NCBI RefSeq assembly: GCF_007922615.2
Contig: NZ_CP042301.2
Span: 2,046,001 to 2,110,000 of the forward strand
Direction of reading: 5' to 3'
DNA from: Nitratireductor mangrovi
GTDB lineage: Bacteria; Pseudomonadota; Alphaproteobacteria; Rhizobiales; Rhizobiaceae
Length of the DNA: 64,000 nt
In this document: one piece after another, positions 32,091 to 41,354 of the stretch
Numbering within the stretch: the first letter of the stretch is position 1
Layout of the letters: every line of letters begins with the position of its first letter
Position numbers and translations under genes: made by a program
Notes under the pieces: model-generated
What the model was told of the DNA's origin: nothing
Database searches by the model: none
The model's input: only the letters and a program-made list of their open reading frames with translations

Positions 32091-33062
32091 TCAGTTGTTG
32101 TAGGCGTCGAGGATGGCCTTGCCTTCGTCGCCCGCCTTTTCGGCCCACTCGGCGGCCATCTGGGCCCCGATCTCGGTCAGCCCCTTCTTGAGCTCTTCGC
32201 TCGGTGCCGAAACGGCGATGCCATTGTCCTTCAGCACCTGGGTCTTTTCATCCGTCTCCTTGACCGAAGCTTCCCAGCCGCGCGTCTCGGCGGCGGCTGC
32301 AGCCTCGATCACGGCGTTCCGCTGATCCTCGGGCAAGGCGTCGAAGGCGGCCTGGTTGACGAAGACGATGTTGCGCGGCAGCCATGCCTGGGCGTCGGAG
32401 TAATGCGACAGGAAATCCCAGACCTGCGAATTCGCGCCGGTCGAGGGTGAGGTGATCATGGCCTCGACACGACCGGTGGCGAAGGCGGTCGGCAGGTCCG
32501 GCACCTCGACCTGGGTCGGCAAGGCACCGGCAAGTTGTGCCAGGCGCTCGGTGGCGGCGTTGTAAGCGCGCATCTTCAGGCCCTTCAGGTCATCGACCGA
32601 CGAAATCTCCTTCTTGGTATAGATACCCTGCGGCGGCCACGGCACCGAGAACAACAGTTGCAGGCCCTGCTCCTGCAGCTTCGCGGCAAGCGTCTCCTTT
32701 GAAGCCGCGTAGAGCTTCCTGGCATCGTCATAGCTGGTCGCCACGAAGGGGATCGAATCGACCTCGTAGACGGGGTCTTCATTGGAAAGGCGCGAGCCGA
32801 GAATCTCGCCGATCTGTGCTAGGCCCTGGCGCACTGCGTTCTTGATGTCGGGATGCTTGAACAGCGAGCCGCCGGAGTGCACCGTGATCTCGAGCCCGCC
32901 ATTGGTGGCGGCCTTCACGTCGTCGGCAAACTGGACGATGTTCCGGGTGTGGAAATTGGTGTCGCCATAAGGCACCGGCATTTCCCACTTGGTCTGCGCG
33001 AAGGCAGAACCGGAGAAACCGACGGCCATGGCCAGAAGTGCGGTCTTGGTGAGGTGGTGCAT
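32091..33062 (-). CDS. dctP: TRAP transporter periplasmic substrate-binding protein (DctP)
   Basis: This is the solute receptor of the TRAP system. I chose the ATG at 33062 (MHHLTKTALLAMAVGF) because GGGAGA lies 8 nt upstream; this gives 323 residues with a signal peptide ending near SAFAQ. An ATG at 33077 adds five residues. DctP-family segments include the region around GGLEITVHSGGSLFKHPDI, the Arg-bearing motif GLKMRAYNAATERL and a PTAFATGRVEAMITSP stretch. The conserved Arg in GLKMR is expected to bind a carboxylate on the ligand. Confidence 0.94.
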   Translation of the reverse strand: MHHLTKTALLAMAVGFSGSAFAQTKWEMPVPYGDTNFHTRNIVQFADDVKAATNGGLEITVHSGGSLFKHPDIKNAVRQGLAQIGEILGSRLSNEDPVYEVDSIPFVATSYDDARKLYAASKETLAAKLQEQGLQLLFSVPWPPQGIYTKKEISSVDDLKGLKMRAYNAATERLAQLAGALPTQVEVPDLPTAFATGRVEAMITSPSTGANSQVWDFLSHYSDAQAWLPRNIVFVNQAAFDALPEDQRNAVIEAAAAAETRGWEASVKETDEKTQVLKDNGIAVSAPSEELKKGLTEIGAQMAAEWAEKAGDEGKAILDAYNN

Positions 33063-33137
33063 GCGGAAGTCTCCCATCTTGCGAACCGGCGACGGATGTT
33101 CCCTTTCCCGTCGCAGCAGGTCCAGACTGCGCGCTCA

Positions 33138-33164
33138 AACAAATTATGTCAACAAATTATTGAC
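33138..33164. promoter_or_regulatory. Direct repeats and promoter elements between dctP and the hydantoinase gene
   Basis: AACAAATTATGTC (33138-33150) is followed at once by AACAAATTATTGAC (33151-33164). This is an AT-rich tandem repeat of 13-bp period in the 156-bp divergent spacer. The minus strand reads TTGACA (33147-33152), a consensus -35 for dctP; the plus strand reads TTGACG at 33160-33165, a possible -35 for the hydantoinase gene. A regulator bound here could control both directions. Confidence 0.5.
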
Positions 33165-33218
33165 GTTTTATCGAAGTCGTGGTTTTGATCCGGGCCACCG
33201 AACACGAGGGAACCACCG

Positions 33219-36200
33219 ATGACCGCAGGCAAATGGGATTTCTGGATCGACCGCGGCGGCACGTTTACCGATATTATCGGCCGCGATCCCGCGGGTGAAC
33301 TCCACGCCCGCAAGCTGCTCTCGGAAAACCCGGAAGCCTATCGCGACGCTGCGGTCCAGGGCATTCGCGATCTGCTCGGCCTGACGCCCGGCGACGCCGT
33401 GCCCTCCGGGCGGATCGGTGAGGTCAAGATGGGCACGACGGTGGCGACCAACGCCCTTCTCGAACGCAAGGGTGACCGTGTCCTTCTCTTGATCACCAAG
33501 GGCTTTCGCGACGCGCTCAAGATCGCCTACCAGGCCCGACCCGACATCTTCGCAAAGGAGATCCTGCTGCCCGAACAGCTTTACGAGCGGGTGGTCGAGA
33601 TCAAGGAGCGCGTGCGCGCCGACGGCCAGGTCGAAACCATGCCCGACTTCGAAGCCGTCGAGGGAGAGATCGCGCAGGCGAAGCGTGACGGCATCGATGC
33701 CGTCGCCATCGTCTTCATGCATGCCTGGAACGCGCCCGGCCACGAAGTGATGGCGGCCAGCCTTTGCCACCGGCTTGGCTTCTCGCAGATCTCGGTCAGC
33801 CACCAGATCTCACCGCTGATCAAGCTGGTCGGCCGTGGCGACACCACCGTGGTCGATGCCTATCTGTCGCCGATCCTGTCCCGCTATGTGCAACAGGTGG
33901 CTCGCGAGTTGAACATCGAGACCGAGGGCGAGGCAGCCGCCAAGTCGCCGCGGCTGATGTTCATGATGTCATCGGGCGGCCTGACCGCTGCCGACAAATT
34001 CCAGGGCAAGGACGCGATCCTGTCGGGACCGGCCGGCGGCGTCGTCGGCATGGTCGAGACGGCACGCATCGCCGGCTTCGAAAAGGCGATCGGCTTCGAC
34101 ATGGGCGGCACCTCGACCGACGTCACCCATTATGACGGCGAGTACGAGCGCGCTTTCGATTCCGAGGTCGCCGGTGTTCGCATCCGCGCCCCGATGATGC
34201 GCATCCATACCGTTGCCGCCGGCGGAGGCTCGGTGCTGCATTTCGACGCCGGGCGCTTCCGCGTCGGCCCCGACTCGGCCGGCGCCAATCCCGGCCCGGC
34301 CTGCTACCGGCGCGGCGGCCCGCTCGCCGTCACCGACGCCAACGTCATGCTCGGCAAGCTGCAGCCGGACTTCTTCCCCGCCATCTTCGGCGCGGGCCAG
34401 GACCAGCAACTCGACCGCGAAGTGGTGCGGGCCAGGTTCGAGGAGATGGCGGCGGCGATCGGTGATGGTCGCACTCCGGAGGCAGTGGCGGAAGGCTTCG
34501 TCACCATCGCCGTGGAAAACATGGCCAATGCCATCAAGAAGATCTCGGTGCAGCGCGGCCATGACGTCACCGGCTACCTGCTCAATTCCTTCGGCGGCGC
34601 CGGCGGCCAGCATGCCTGTCTGGTGGCCGACGCGCTCGGCATGGAATCGGTGCTCATCCACCCGTTCTCCGGCCTGCTCTCGGCCTATGGCATCGGACTT
34701 GCCGCCGTCTTCGCCTCGCGCCAGCAGGCGCTTCTGAAACCGCTCGCCGAGAGCTCGATGGAAGAGATCGGGCTGACCGTTCGCGCGCTGAGGGAGGCGG
34801 TTTTCTCCGAACTTACCGACCAGGGCATCACCGAGGACGAGATCGCCTGGCGGCCCATGCTGCAGGTCCGCTACGACGGCACCGACACGCCACTGCCGGT
34901 CGATTTCGAAGGCCGTTCAATCTCGGATGCGGTGGCGCAATTCGAGGCCGCCCACAAGGCGCAGTTCGGTTTCGTTTACGACGACAAGCCGATGATCATC
35001 GAAGCGATCAGCGTCGAAGGGATCGACATGCGCGACGTCGGCGCCGACGAGGCCGAGGCGGCGCTCGAAAGGCGCGACGCCACGGCCGGCGCCACGACCC
35101 GCATCTTCTGCGAGGGCGAATGGCGCGAAGCCGGCGTTTGCCGCCGCGCGGAACTCGCCCCGGGACATCGCGTCGCCGGGCCGGCGCTCATCATCGAGGA
35201 CCACCAGACCATCGTTGTCGAGCCGGGCTGGCAGGCCGAGATCACCGCCCGCAACCACGTGCTTCTGACGCGCGCCGAGCGCAAGGCGCGCCAGGCGGCG
35301 ATCGGGACCGAGGCCGATCCGGTGATGCTGGAGGTCTTCAACAACCTCTTCATGTCGATTGCCGAGCAGATGGGCGTGACGCTGCAGAACACCGCCTACT
35401 CGGTCAACATCAAGGAACGGCTCGACTTTTCCTGCGCCGTCTTCGACCGCGACGGCGCGCTGGTCGCCAACGCGCCGCACATGCCGGTGCATCTGGGCTC
35501 GATGGACCGCTCGGTCGAGACCATCATCCGGCTCAACGAAGGCAAGATCGCGCCCGGCGACGTCTTCGCCCTCAATGCCCCCTATAATGGCGGCACCCAC
35601 CTGCCCGACATCACCGTGGTCACGCCGGTGTTCGACGATCAGGGCAAGGAGATCCTGTTCTGGGCAGCCTCGCGCGGCCATCACGCCGATGTCGGCGGCA
35701 CCGCTCCGGGCTCGATGACGCCGCTCGCCACCACGGTCGACGAGGAAGGCGTGCTGTTCGACAATTTCCGCCTCGTCGAGCGCGGCCGCTTCCGCGAGAG
35801 GGAACTGCACAACCTCCTGACGGATCACCCCTGGCCGGCCCGCAACCCGCACCAGAACATCGCCGATCTCAAGGCGCAGATCGCCGCCAACGAGAAGGGT
35901 GTCGCCGAACTCAGGAAGATGGTTGCCCATTTCGGGCTCGACGTCGTCGAGGCCTATATGGGCCATGTGCAGGATAACGCCGCAGAGAGTGTGCGCCGCG
36001 TGCTCGACCGCCTGCCCGACGTCTCCGAGTACGAATACCCGACCGACACCGGACAGGCGGTCAGGGTCAAGATCACGATCGACCGCGACAAGCGCGAGGC
36101 GACCGTCGACTTCACCGGCACCTCGCCGGTGATGAAGAACAATTTCAACGCGCCGGAGCCGGTCGCGCGCGCGGCGGTACTTTACGCCTTCCGCGTCATG

Positions 36201-36860
36201 GTCGAGGACCAGATCCCGATGAACGCCGGCTGCCTGCGGCCGGTCAACATCATCATTCCCGAAGGCTGCATGCTGCGCCCCGCCTATCCGGCCGCGGTCG
36301 TCGCCGGCAATGTCGAGACCTCGCAGCACGTCACCAACGCCATGTTCGGCGCCATGGGCGCGCTCGCCAACGCCCAGGGGACGATGAACAATCTCACCTT
36401 CGGCAACGACGAATACCAGTATTACGAGACCATCTGCTCGGGCTCGCCGGCCGGCCGGATGAATGACGGGCGCGGTTTCACCGGCACGTCAGGGGTCCAC
36501 ACCCACATGACCAATTCGCGGTTGACCGACCCGGAGGTGCTGGAACTGCGCTTCCCGGTGCTGCTCGAGGATTTCCATGTCCGCGCCGGTTCGGGCGGCA
36601 AGGGCAAGTGGAATGCCGGCGACGGCACACGCCGCACCATCCGTTTCCTTCAGGAGATGGAGTGTGCGATTCTCTCGTCGCACCGCGCCAACCCGCCGCG
36701 TGGCCTCGCCGGCGGCGGCGATGGTCAGGTCGGCCGCACCGAGGTGCGCCGGCTCGACGGCAGCCTGGAGCAGCTGAAGGCCTGCGACCAGACCGTCGTC
36801 AAGGCGGGCGAACAGGTGATCGTGACCACGCCGACTGCGGGAGGATATGGCTCCGCGTAA
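33219..36860 (+). CDS. Hydantoinase A/B fusion, 5-oxoprolinase-like
   Basis: This 1213-residue protein fuses the HyuA-type ATPase subunit (about residues 1-700) with the HyuB-type subunit (about 705-1213), as in 5-oxoprolinase, which opens pyroglutamate to glutamate with ATP. The N-terminus [15 protein letters not shown] and the [11 protein letters not shown] motif belong to the actin-like ATPase fold of HyuA. The B part begins around [20 protein letters not shown] and contains [13 protein letters not shown]. Acetone carboxylase and N-methylhydantoinase are relatives, so the substrate is open. It is divergent from the TRAP operon, suggesting joint uptake and cleavage of the same compound. Confidence 0.9.
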   Translation: MTAGKWDFWIDRGGTFTDIIGRDPAGELHARKLLSENPEAYRDAAVQGIRDLLGLTPGDAVPSGRIGEVKMGTTVATNALLERKGDRVLLLITKGFRDALKIAYQARPDIFAKEILLPEQLYERVVEIKERVRADGQVETMPDFEAVEGEIAQAKRDGIDAVAIVFMHAWNAPGHEVMAASLCHRLGFSQISVSHQISPLIKLVGRGDTTVVDAYLSPILSRYVQQVARELNIETEGEAAAKSPRLMFMMSSGGLTAADKFQGKDAILSGPAGGVVGMVETARIAGFEKAIGFDMGGTSTDVTHYDGEYERAFDSEVAGVRIRAPMMRIHTVAAGGGSVLHFDAGRFRVGPDSAGANPGPACYRRGGPLAVTDANVMLGKLQPDFFPAIFGAGQDQQLDREVVRARFEEMAAAIGDGRTPEAVAEGFVTIAVENMANAIKKISVQRGHDVTGYLLNSFGGAGGQHACLVADALGMESVLIHPFSGLLSAYGIGLAAVFASRQQALLKPLAESSMEEIGLTVRALREAVFSELTDQGITEDEIAWRPMLQVRYDGTDTPLPVDFEGRSISDAVAQFEAAHKAQFGFVYDDKPMIIEAISVEGIDMRDVGADEAEAALERRDATAGATTRIFCEGEWREAGVCRRAELAPGHRVAGPALIIEDHQTIVVEPGWQAEITARNHVLLTRAERKARQAAIGTEADPVMLEVFNNLFMSIAEQMGVTLQNTAYSVNIKERLDFSCAVFDRDGALVANAPHMPVHLGSMDRSVETIIRLNEGKIAPGDVFALNAPYNGGTHLPDITVVTPVFDDQGKEILFWAASRGHHADVGGTAPGSMTPLATTVDEEGVLFDNFRLVERGRFRERELHNLLTDHPWPARNPHQNIADLKAQIAANEKGVAELRKMVAHFGLDVVEAYMGHVQDNAAESVRRVLDRLPDVSEYEYPTDTGQAVRVKITIDRDKREATVDFTGTSPVMKNNFNAPEPVARAAVLYAFRVMVEDQIPMNAGCLRPVNIIIPEGCMLRPAYPAAVVAGNVETSQHVTNAMFGAMGALANAQGTMNNLTFGNDEYQYYETICSGSPAGRMNDGRGFTGTSGVHTHMTNSRLTDPEVLELRFPVLLEDFHVRAGSGGKGKWNAGDGTRRTIRFLQEMECAILSSHRANPPRGLAGGGDGQVGRTEVRRLDGSLEQLKACDQTVVKAGEQVIVTTPTAGGYGSA

Positions 36861-36869
36861 GTGCCGCGC

Positions 36870-37259
36870 CTACTCCAGATTGGTCTGGATCCAGCGCGGC
36901 GACAGGTGGATGTCGACGGTCTGCAGCCGTCCCGGGCCGAGATTGACGAAGCGGTGCGGCACGCCGGCGGGGCCGAGCACGGTTTCGCCCGCCTCGGCGT
37001 CGATCACTTCGTCGCCGACGAAGAAACGGGCGCGTCCCTGCTGGATGACGAAGACCTCGTCATAGGGATGCACATGCAGCACCGGGCCGATGCCCGGCTC
37101 GTCATTGCCATAGGTGAGCACCGTGATGCCGGTCCCCAGCACTTCGCCATTGACTGAGCCTCGGTACGGGCCCGGAACACTGCCGTCGAAGAGTTTCGCC
37201 TTGGCCGGCGGCCGGCCATCCGGTGTCACCGTGGCGGGATCGAAATCGCGTCTGGACAT
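36870..37259 (-). CDS. Small cupin-domain protein
   Basis: This 129-residue single-domain cupin has metal-binding residues of motif 1 in LHVHPYDEVFVIQQG (two His and a Glu) and of motif 2 in AGVPHRFVN (His). It is convergent with the hydantoinase gene, 9 bp apart. Substrate or role cannot be assigned from sequence; such cupins include isomerases, dioxygenases and sensors. It may help metabolise the TRAP/hydantoinase substrate, but this is only positional inference. Confidence 0.88.
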   Translation of the reverse strand: MSRRDFDPATVTPDGRPPAKAKLFDGSVPGPYRGSVNGEVLGTGITVLTYGNDEPGIGPVLHVHPYDEVFVIQQGRARFFVGDEVIDAEAGETVLGPAGVPHRFVNLGPGRLQTVDIHLSPRWIQTNLE

Positions 37260-37410
37260 GCTGCCGGTGCTCCTGACGGTAACAACGAGGGCGTCAGGGA
37301 ATTGGTTGCCGAGCGCTCCTCATGTCAACCGCCCGTGCAACGCAAGGCAGTCGATTCCTGACGGCCACCGACAGTTTGCACCGCGTCGCTGCTGCCGCTA
37401 GACCGGGAGC

Positions 37411-38211
37411 ATGATCGTTTTCTCGGACCTGGACGGTACGCTGCTCGACCACGAAAGCTACGACCACCATGCCGCCCTGCCCGCGCTTGCAGCCCTTGCG
37501 GCGCGGGCGGTCCCGGTCGTGGTCGCCACCAGCAAGACCGCTGCCGAGGTAGGGCCGATCCTTGCAAGGCTCGGCCTCGACACGCCGGCGATCGTCGAAA
37601 ATGGCGGCGGCATCGCCTGGCCGAAAGCTGGCGCGGCCGACGCGGAGCCGTGCTACGGCGACATTCGCGCCTGCCTCGACGCTCTTCCCGGCAAGCTCAA
37701 GGGCTGCTTCGCCGGCTTCGGCGACATGGATGCAAGACGCATCGCGGCACTGACCGGGCTCGGGCGCGCCGACGCCGCGCGCGCTGCCGACCGCGCCTAT
37801 TCCGAACCAGGGCTGTTCAGCGGCACCGACGCGGAACTGACCGCCTTTCGTCGCCATCTAGCCGGTCATGGCCTGTCGGCGGTGCGCGGCGGGCGTTTCC
37901 TGACCATTTCGCGCGGCGTTTCCAAGGCGAAGCGCATGAACGAGGTTCGCGCCATGCTGGAACGGCGCGACGGCCGCCGCTACCACCCGCTGGTCGCGCT
38001 GGGCGATGCCGAGAACGACCGCGACATGCTGGAGGCAGCCGACCTGGGCGTCGTCGTTGCCAACCCCGCGCACGAGCCGCTTGCCGAACTCGACGGCGAG
38101 GCCGACGGCCGCATCATCCGCACCGAACTGCCCGGCCCGATGGGCTGGAACGCGGCGATCATCGAAATCCTCAGACGGCTCTCCGGGCCGGATGCCGAAG
38201 GAGTTTCCTAG
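37411..38211 (+). CDS. Glycosyl-3-phosphoglycerate phosphatase (HAD superfamily, MPGP-like)
   Basis: The 266-residue HAD phosphatase has the nucleophile motif at Asp6-Leu-Asp8 (VFSDLDGTLLD), the Ser/Thr motif in VVATSKT, the Lys in RGVSKAKRMN and the acidic motif GDAENDRDML. The layout with a C2-type cap (around AIVENGGGIAWP) matches mannosyl-3-phosphoglycerate phosphatases. The next gene starts on its stop codon (TAGTG) and looks like a glycosyl-3-phosphoglycerate synthase, so the substrate is probably glucosyl- or mannosyl-3-phosphoglycerate, releasing the compatible solute glycosylglycerate. Confidence 0.85.
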   Translation: MIVFSDLDGTLLDHESYDHHAALPALAALAARAVPVVVATSKTAAEVGPILARLGLDTPAIVENGGGIAWPKAGAADAEPCYGDIRACLDALPGKLKGCFAGFGDMDARRIAALTGLGRADAARAADRAYSEPGLFSGTDAELTAFRRHLAGHGLSAVRGGRFLTISRGVSKAKRMNEVRAMLERRDGRRYHPLVALGDAENDRDMLEAADLGVVVANPAHEPLAELDGEADGRIIRTELPGPMGWNAAIIEILRRLSGPDAEGVS

Positions 38212-39440
38212 TGGGCGACTTTTCCCAGACGGGCGCGATCACGACGCTCCACAACCTGACCCGGCGCTCGGCAGAAGAGCTCGAACAGGAACTCGTCGCC
38301 TATGCGAGCAGCCGCCCGGTGACGCTGATCCTGCCGTCGCTGTTTTCCGAGCTCGAGGGCGACGCCCTGCCCGCGATCGTGGACGAACTGGCGCAGGTTC
38401 CCTATCTGAACCGGATCGTGATCGGCCTCGACCGCGCCGACCGCGACCAGTTCGCCCATGCCCGCAGCTTCTTTTCGAAGCTGCCGCAGGACCATGTCAT
38501 CTTGTGGAACGATGGCCCGCGGCTGCGCGCGATCGACGCGAAGCTCGCCGAAGCGGGCCTCGCCCCGACCGAGCCCGGCAAGGGCCGCAACGTCTGGTAC
38601 TGCCTCGGCTATGCGCTCGCCGCCCAGAACGCCGACGTCATCGCCATCCACGACTGCGACATCGTCACCTATTCCCGCGACCTGCTGGCGCGCCTCGTCT
38701 ACCCGGTTGCCAATCCGGCCTTCCGCTACGTGTTTTCCAAGGGCTACTACGCCCGCATCGCCAACAACACCATCAACGGCCGGGTCTGCCGGCTGCTGGT
38801 GACGCCGCTCCTGCATGCGCTCAACCTGACCGTCGGGCCGCACAACTACATCGACTACCTCTCCGCCTTCCGCTATCCGCTCTCGGGCGAGTTCGCCATG
38901 CGCGTCAGCGTGGTCCCCGACATGCGCATCCCGACCGACTGGGGCCTGGAGATCGGTGTATTGTCGGAGATGCGCCGCAACACCAGCGCCCGCGCCATCT
39001 GCCAGGTCGACATCGCCGACATCTACGACCACAAGCACCAGGACCTGTCGCAGGAGGACCGGACAAAGGGGCTGTCGCGCATGTCGATCGACATCACCAA
39101 GGCGATCTTCCGCAAGCTGGCGACCGAGGGCGTCATCTTTTCCGCCGGGACGTTGCGCAGCGTCAAGGCGACCTATTTCCGCGCAGCCCTCGACCTGATC
39201 GAAAGCTACCACGCGGACGCGCTGATGAACGGGCTGACGCTCGACCGGCACAAGGAGGAGCAGGCAGTCGAACTCTTCGCCGCCAACATAACCGCCGCCG
39301 GCGAGGTCTTCCTGGAGAACCCGAGCGAAACGCCGTTCATTCCCAACTGGCGTCGTGTCAACGCCGCCTTCCCCGGCCTGTTGTCCGAACTGGCCGACGC
39401 GGTCGCCAGGGACGGCGCCGATGGCGGGCTTCAGGGCTGA
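38211..39440 (+). CDS. Glucosyl-3-phosphoglycerate synthase-like glycosyltransferase (GT81-like)
   Basis: This retaining GT-A glycosyltransferase is predicted to couple an NDP-sugar to 3-phosphoglycerate. The GTG at 38211 shares its G with the phosphatase stop and has AGGAG about 8 nt upstream, giving 409 residues. The metal-binding DxD is Asp148-Cys-Asp150 (IAIHDCDIV), in a fold with LILPSLFSELEG and GKGRNVWYCLGYAL. The region RIPTDWGLEIGVLSEM fits GpgS-type enzymes. Glucose is preferred over mannose because the neighbouring gene is a GH13_18 phosphorylase, but specificity is not proven. Confidence 0.8.
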   Translation: MGDFSQTGAITTLHNLTRRSAEELEQELVAYASSRPVTLILPSLFSELEGDALPAIVDELAQVPYLNRIVIGLDRADRDQFAHARSFFSKLPQDHVILWNDGPRLRAIDAKLAEAGLAPTEPGKGRNVWYCLGYALAAQNADVIAIHDCDIVTYSRDLLARLVYPVANPAFRYVFSKGYYARIANNTINGRVCRLLVTPLLHALNLTVGPHNYIDYLSAFRYPLSGEFAMRVSVVPDMRIPTDWGLEIGVLSEMRRNTSARAICQVDIADIYDHKHQDLSQEDRTKGLSRMSIDITKAIFRKLATEGVIFSAGTLRSVKATYFRAALDLIESYHADALMNGLTLDRHKEEQAVELFAANITAAGEVFLENPSETPFIPNWRRVNAAFPGLLSELADAVARDGADGGLQG

Positions 39441-41218
39441 CGAGTGCTTCTCGGTGCACGCGCCCGGTTGCTGATCCATACGCACTGATAGGGTTCAAGC
39501 ACGATCTCGCCCGCAGCGGGATGAAGCACCTCCCCGCTCAACAGGTCGACCCAGTTTTCGCCGGCGATCATGTTCAGGCTGACGAAAGTCAGCGGCTGCG
39601 GCCGCGCGGTCACGTTGTGGACGGCAAAGATCGACTGCTCGCGGTCGAGGCTCTGACGCCAGACGCCGAACAGCGCAGTGCCCAGTTGCAGGGTGTATTG
39701 GGTCGCGTTGGGGTGGAAGGCCGGCTGCGCCGTTCGGATGCGGATGCGCCGGAGCATTTCCGCCAGCACCCCGGCATGCGGGTCCGCCGGGTCGGCAAGC
39801 CGTTCCTCCAGGCGCGGATAGTCCCATTGATGGCGGTTGATGGAGCGGTTGTGGCCCGTACGCGCAACACGCTCATGGTCGTTGGAGGTGGCAAGCAGGC
39901 TGTGAACATAGAAGGCCGGAACACCTTCCAGCGCCATCATCACGGTCTGCGAACAGATGAAGCGCGCCAGTTGCAGCCCATCCTCGCCATCGCTGGCCGT
40001 CCCCTTCAATGCCTCGTATAGCGAAACATTGATCTCGTAAGGCCGCTCGCCCCCGCCGGGCGCCGAGCGCATCGAGACCAGGCCACCGAAGCCCTGAATG
40101 GTCTCGATCATGCCGGCGATCGCCTCGTCGTCGAGATAGCCTTCCGCCGGCCGCAGCCCGATGCCGTCATGGGAGGCGAGGAAATTGAAGTAGAAACAGC
40201 CGAGCGGCGCCGGCGGCATGCGCATTTGCCAGTGGTTGAGAAGTTCGGAGGTGCCATAGAGCAGCGCATGCACCATCAGCGGCGGAAACGAGAAATTGTA
40301 GACCGCATGCGCCTCGTTGCGGTTGCCGAAATAGGCGATGTTCTCGAAATTGGGAACGTTGGTCTCAGTGATCAGCACCACCGCCTCGTCGGCATAGTCG
40401 GCAAGTGTCCGCATCAGCCGCACGATCTCGTGCGTGCGTGGATGATGGATGCACGGCGTGCCGACCTCCTTCCAGATGAAGGCGACGGCGTCGAGCCGTA
40501 TCGTGCGCACCCCGCGATCGATGTGAAAGCGCATGATGTCGATGAATTCGACCAGAAGCTCCGGATTGCCAAAATCGACGTCAACCTGGTCGTGGCTGAA
40601 GGTGCACCAGACATGCTTTTCGCCAGCAGGCGTCTCCACCGCGCGCAGCAGCGGCTGCGGGCGCGGCCGCACCACCGCGCTCAGATCGGCGGCGGGATCG
40701 GCCGTGACGAAATAGTCCCGGCCCGGCGCCTGATCCTGGAGGAATTGCGTGAACCAGGCGCTGGAACTCGACACGTGATTGAGCACCAGATCGGCCATCA
40801 GCCGGTAGTCGGCGCCGAGCCGGGCCAGATGGTCCCATGAGCCGAGATCGCTGTTGACCCGCTTGTAGTCGACGACCGCGAAACCGTCATCCGAAGTCCA
40901 CGGGAAGAACGGCAGCACGTGAACGCCGTTGATCGCGCCTTTCAGATGCGTGTTCATGAAATGATGCAACAGGGTGAGCGGCGGGTGCTCGCCGTCGATC
41001 AGCGAATTGCCGTAGGTGATCAGCACCGCGTCCTTTTCGCTCCAGGGCGGCGCATTGGTGCGGCGCGCCTTGGGGCGGATGCGTATCTCGGGCCGATCGG
41101 GCCAGAACGCCGCGATGATCCGCGCCGCGATGCCGTCCGTATCGCGCCCCGGATAGATGAAGTCCAGATGCGCCTTGAGCTTGCGCCTGAGCAGGGGCGG
41201 GACGGTCGGGCCGGACAT
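39431..41218 (-). CDS. GH13_18 sugar phosphorylase, likely glucosylglycerate phosphorylase
   Basis: This 595-residue GH13 enzyme has the sucrose-phosphorylase-like architecture. Catalytic residues are nucleophile Asp243 (TIRLDAVAFIWK), acid/base Glu285 (LITETNVPN) and stabiliser Asp351 (ASHDGIG). Segments VHVLPFFPWTSDDGFAVVDY and LMADLVLNHVS are standard GH13 motifs of this subfamily. Members use phosphate to cleave sucrose, glucosylglycerol or glucosylglycerate (E. coli YcjM type). Next to a glycosyl-3-phosphoglycerate synthase and phosphatase, glucosylglycerate is the best guess. Its 3' end overlaps the convergent synthase gene by 10 bp. Confidence 0.85.
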   Translation of the reverse strand: MSGPTVPPLLRRKLKAHLDFIYPGRDTDGIAARIIAAFWPDRPEIRIRPKARRTNAPPWSEKDAVLITYGNSLIDGEHPPLTLLHHFMNTHLKGAINGVHVLPFFPWTSDDGFAVVDYKRVNSDLGSWDHLARLGADYRLMADLVLNHVSSSSAWFTQFLQDQAPGRDYFVTADPAADLSAVVRPRPQPLLRAVETPAGEKHVWCTFSHDQVDVDFGNPELLVEFIDIMRFHIDRGVRTIRLDAVAFIWKEVGTPCIHHPRTHEIVRLMRTLADYADEAVVLITETNVPNFENIAYFGNRNEAHAVYNFSFPPLMVHALLYGTSELLNHWQMRMPPAPLGCFYFNFLASHDGIGLRPAEGYLDDEAIAGMIETIQGFGGLVSMRSAPGGGERPYEINVSLYEALKGTASDGEDGLQLARFICSQTVMMALEGVPAFYVHSLLATSNDHERVARTGHNRSINRHQWDYPRLEERLADPADPHAGVLAEMLRRIRIRTAQPAFHPNATQYTLQLGTALFGVWRQSLDREQSIFAVHNVTARPQPLTFVSLNMIAGENWVDLLSGEVLHPAAGEIVLEPYQCVWISNRARAPRSTRQP

Positions 41219-41286
41219 TCGGCGATATCAGCTTATTGCAGCGCAACATGCAAGCCGGCCGCGGCCCATCGGCCTGCGCCGGCAAA

Positions 41287-41304
41287 CTGTCACGCGCCTG
41301 TCAT
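41287..41304 (+). promoter_or_regulatory. Pho box upstream of btaA
   Basis: CTGTCAC (41287-41293), GCGC, CTGTCAT (41298-41304) matches the PhoB consensus of two CTGTCAT-like 7-mers separated by 4 bp. It ends 50 bp before the btaA ATG. A -10-like CATACC at 41313-41318 is at the spacing expected when PhoB replaces the -35. It lies in the 136-bp spacer divergent from the GH13 gene. Confidence 0.85.
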
Positions 41305-41354
41305 CGCGCTCGCATACCCGCTTGCAAACGCCCTCGCTCCGGGATTCGCGAACC

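Noticed and set aside
37650-38210. Upstream extension of the glycosyltransferase frame
   Set aside because: It overlaps the phosphatase gene in another frame; the GTG at 38211 has AGGAG and a stop-start overlap.
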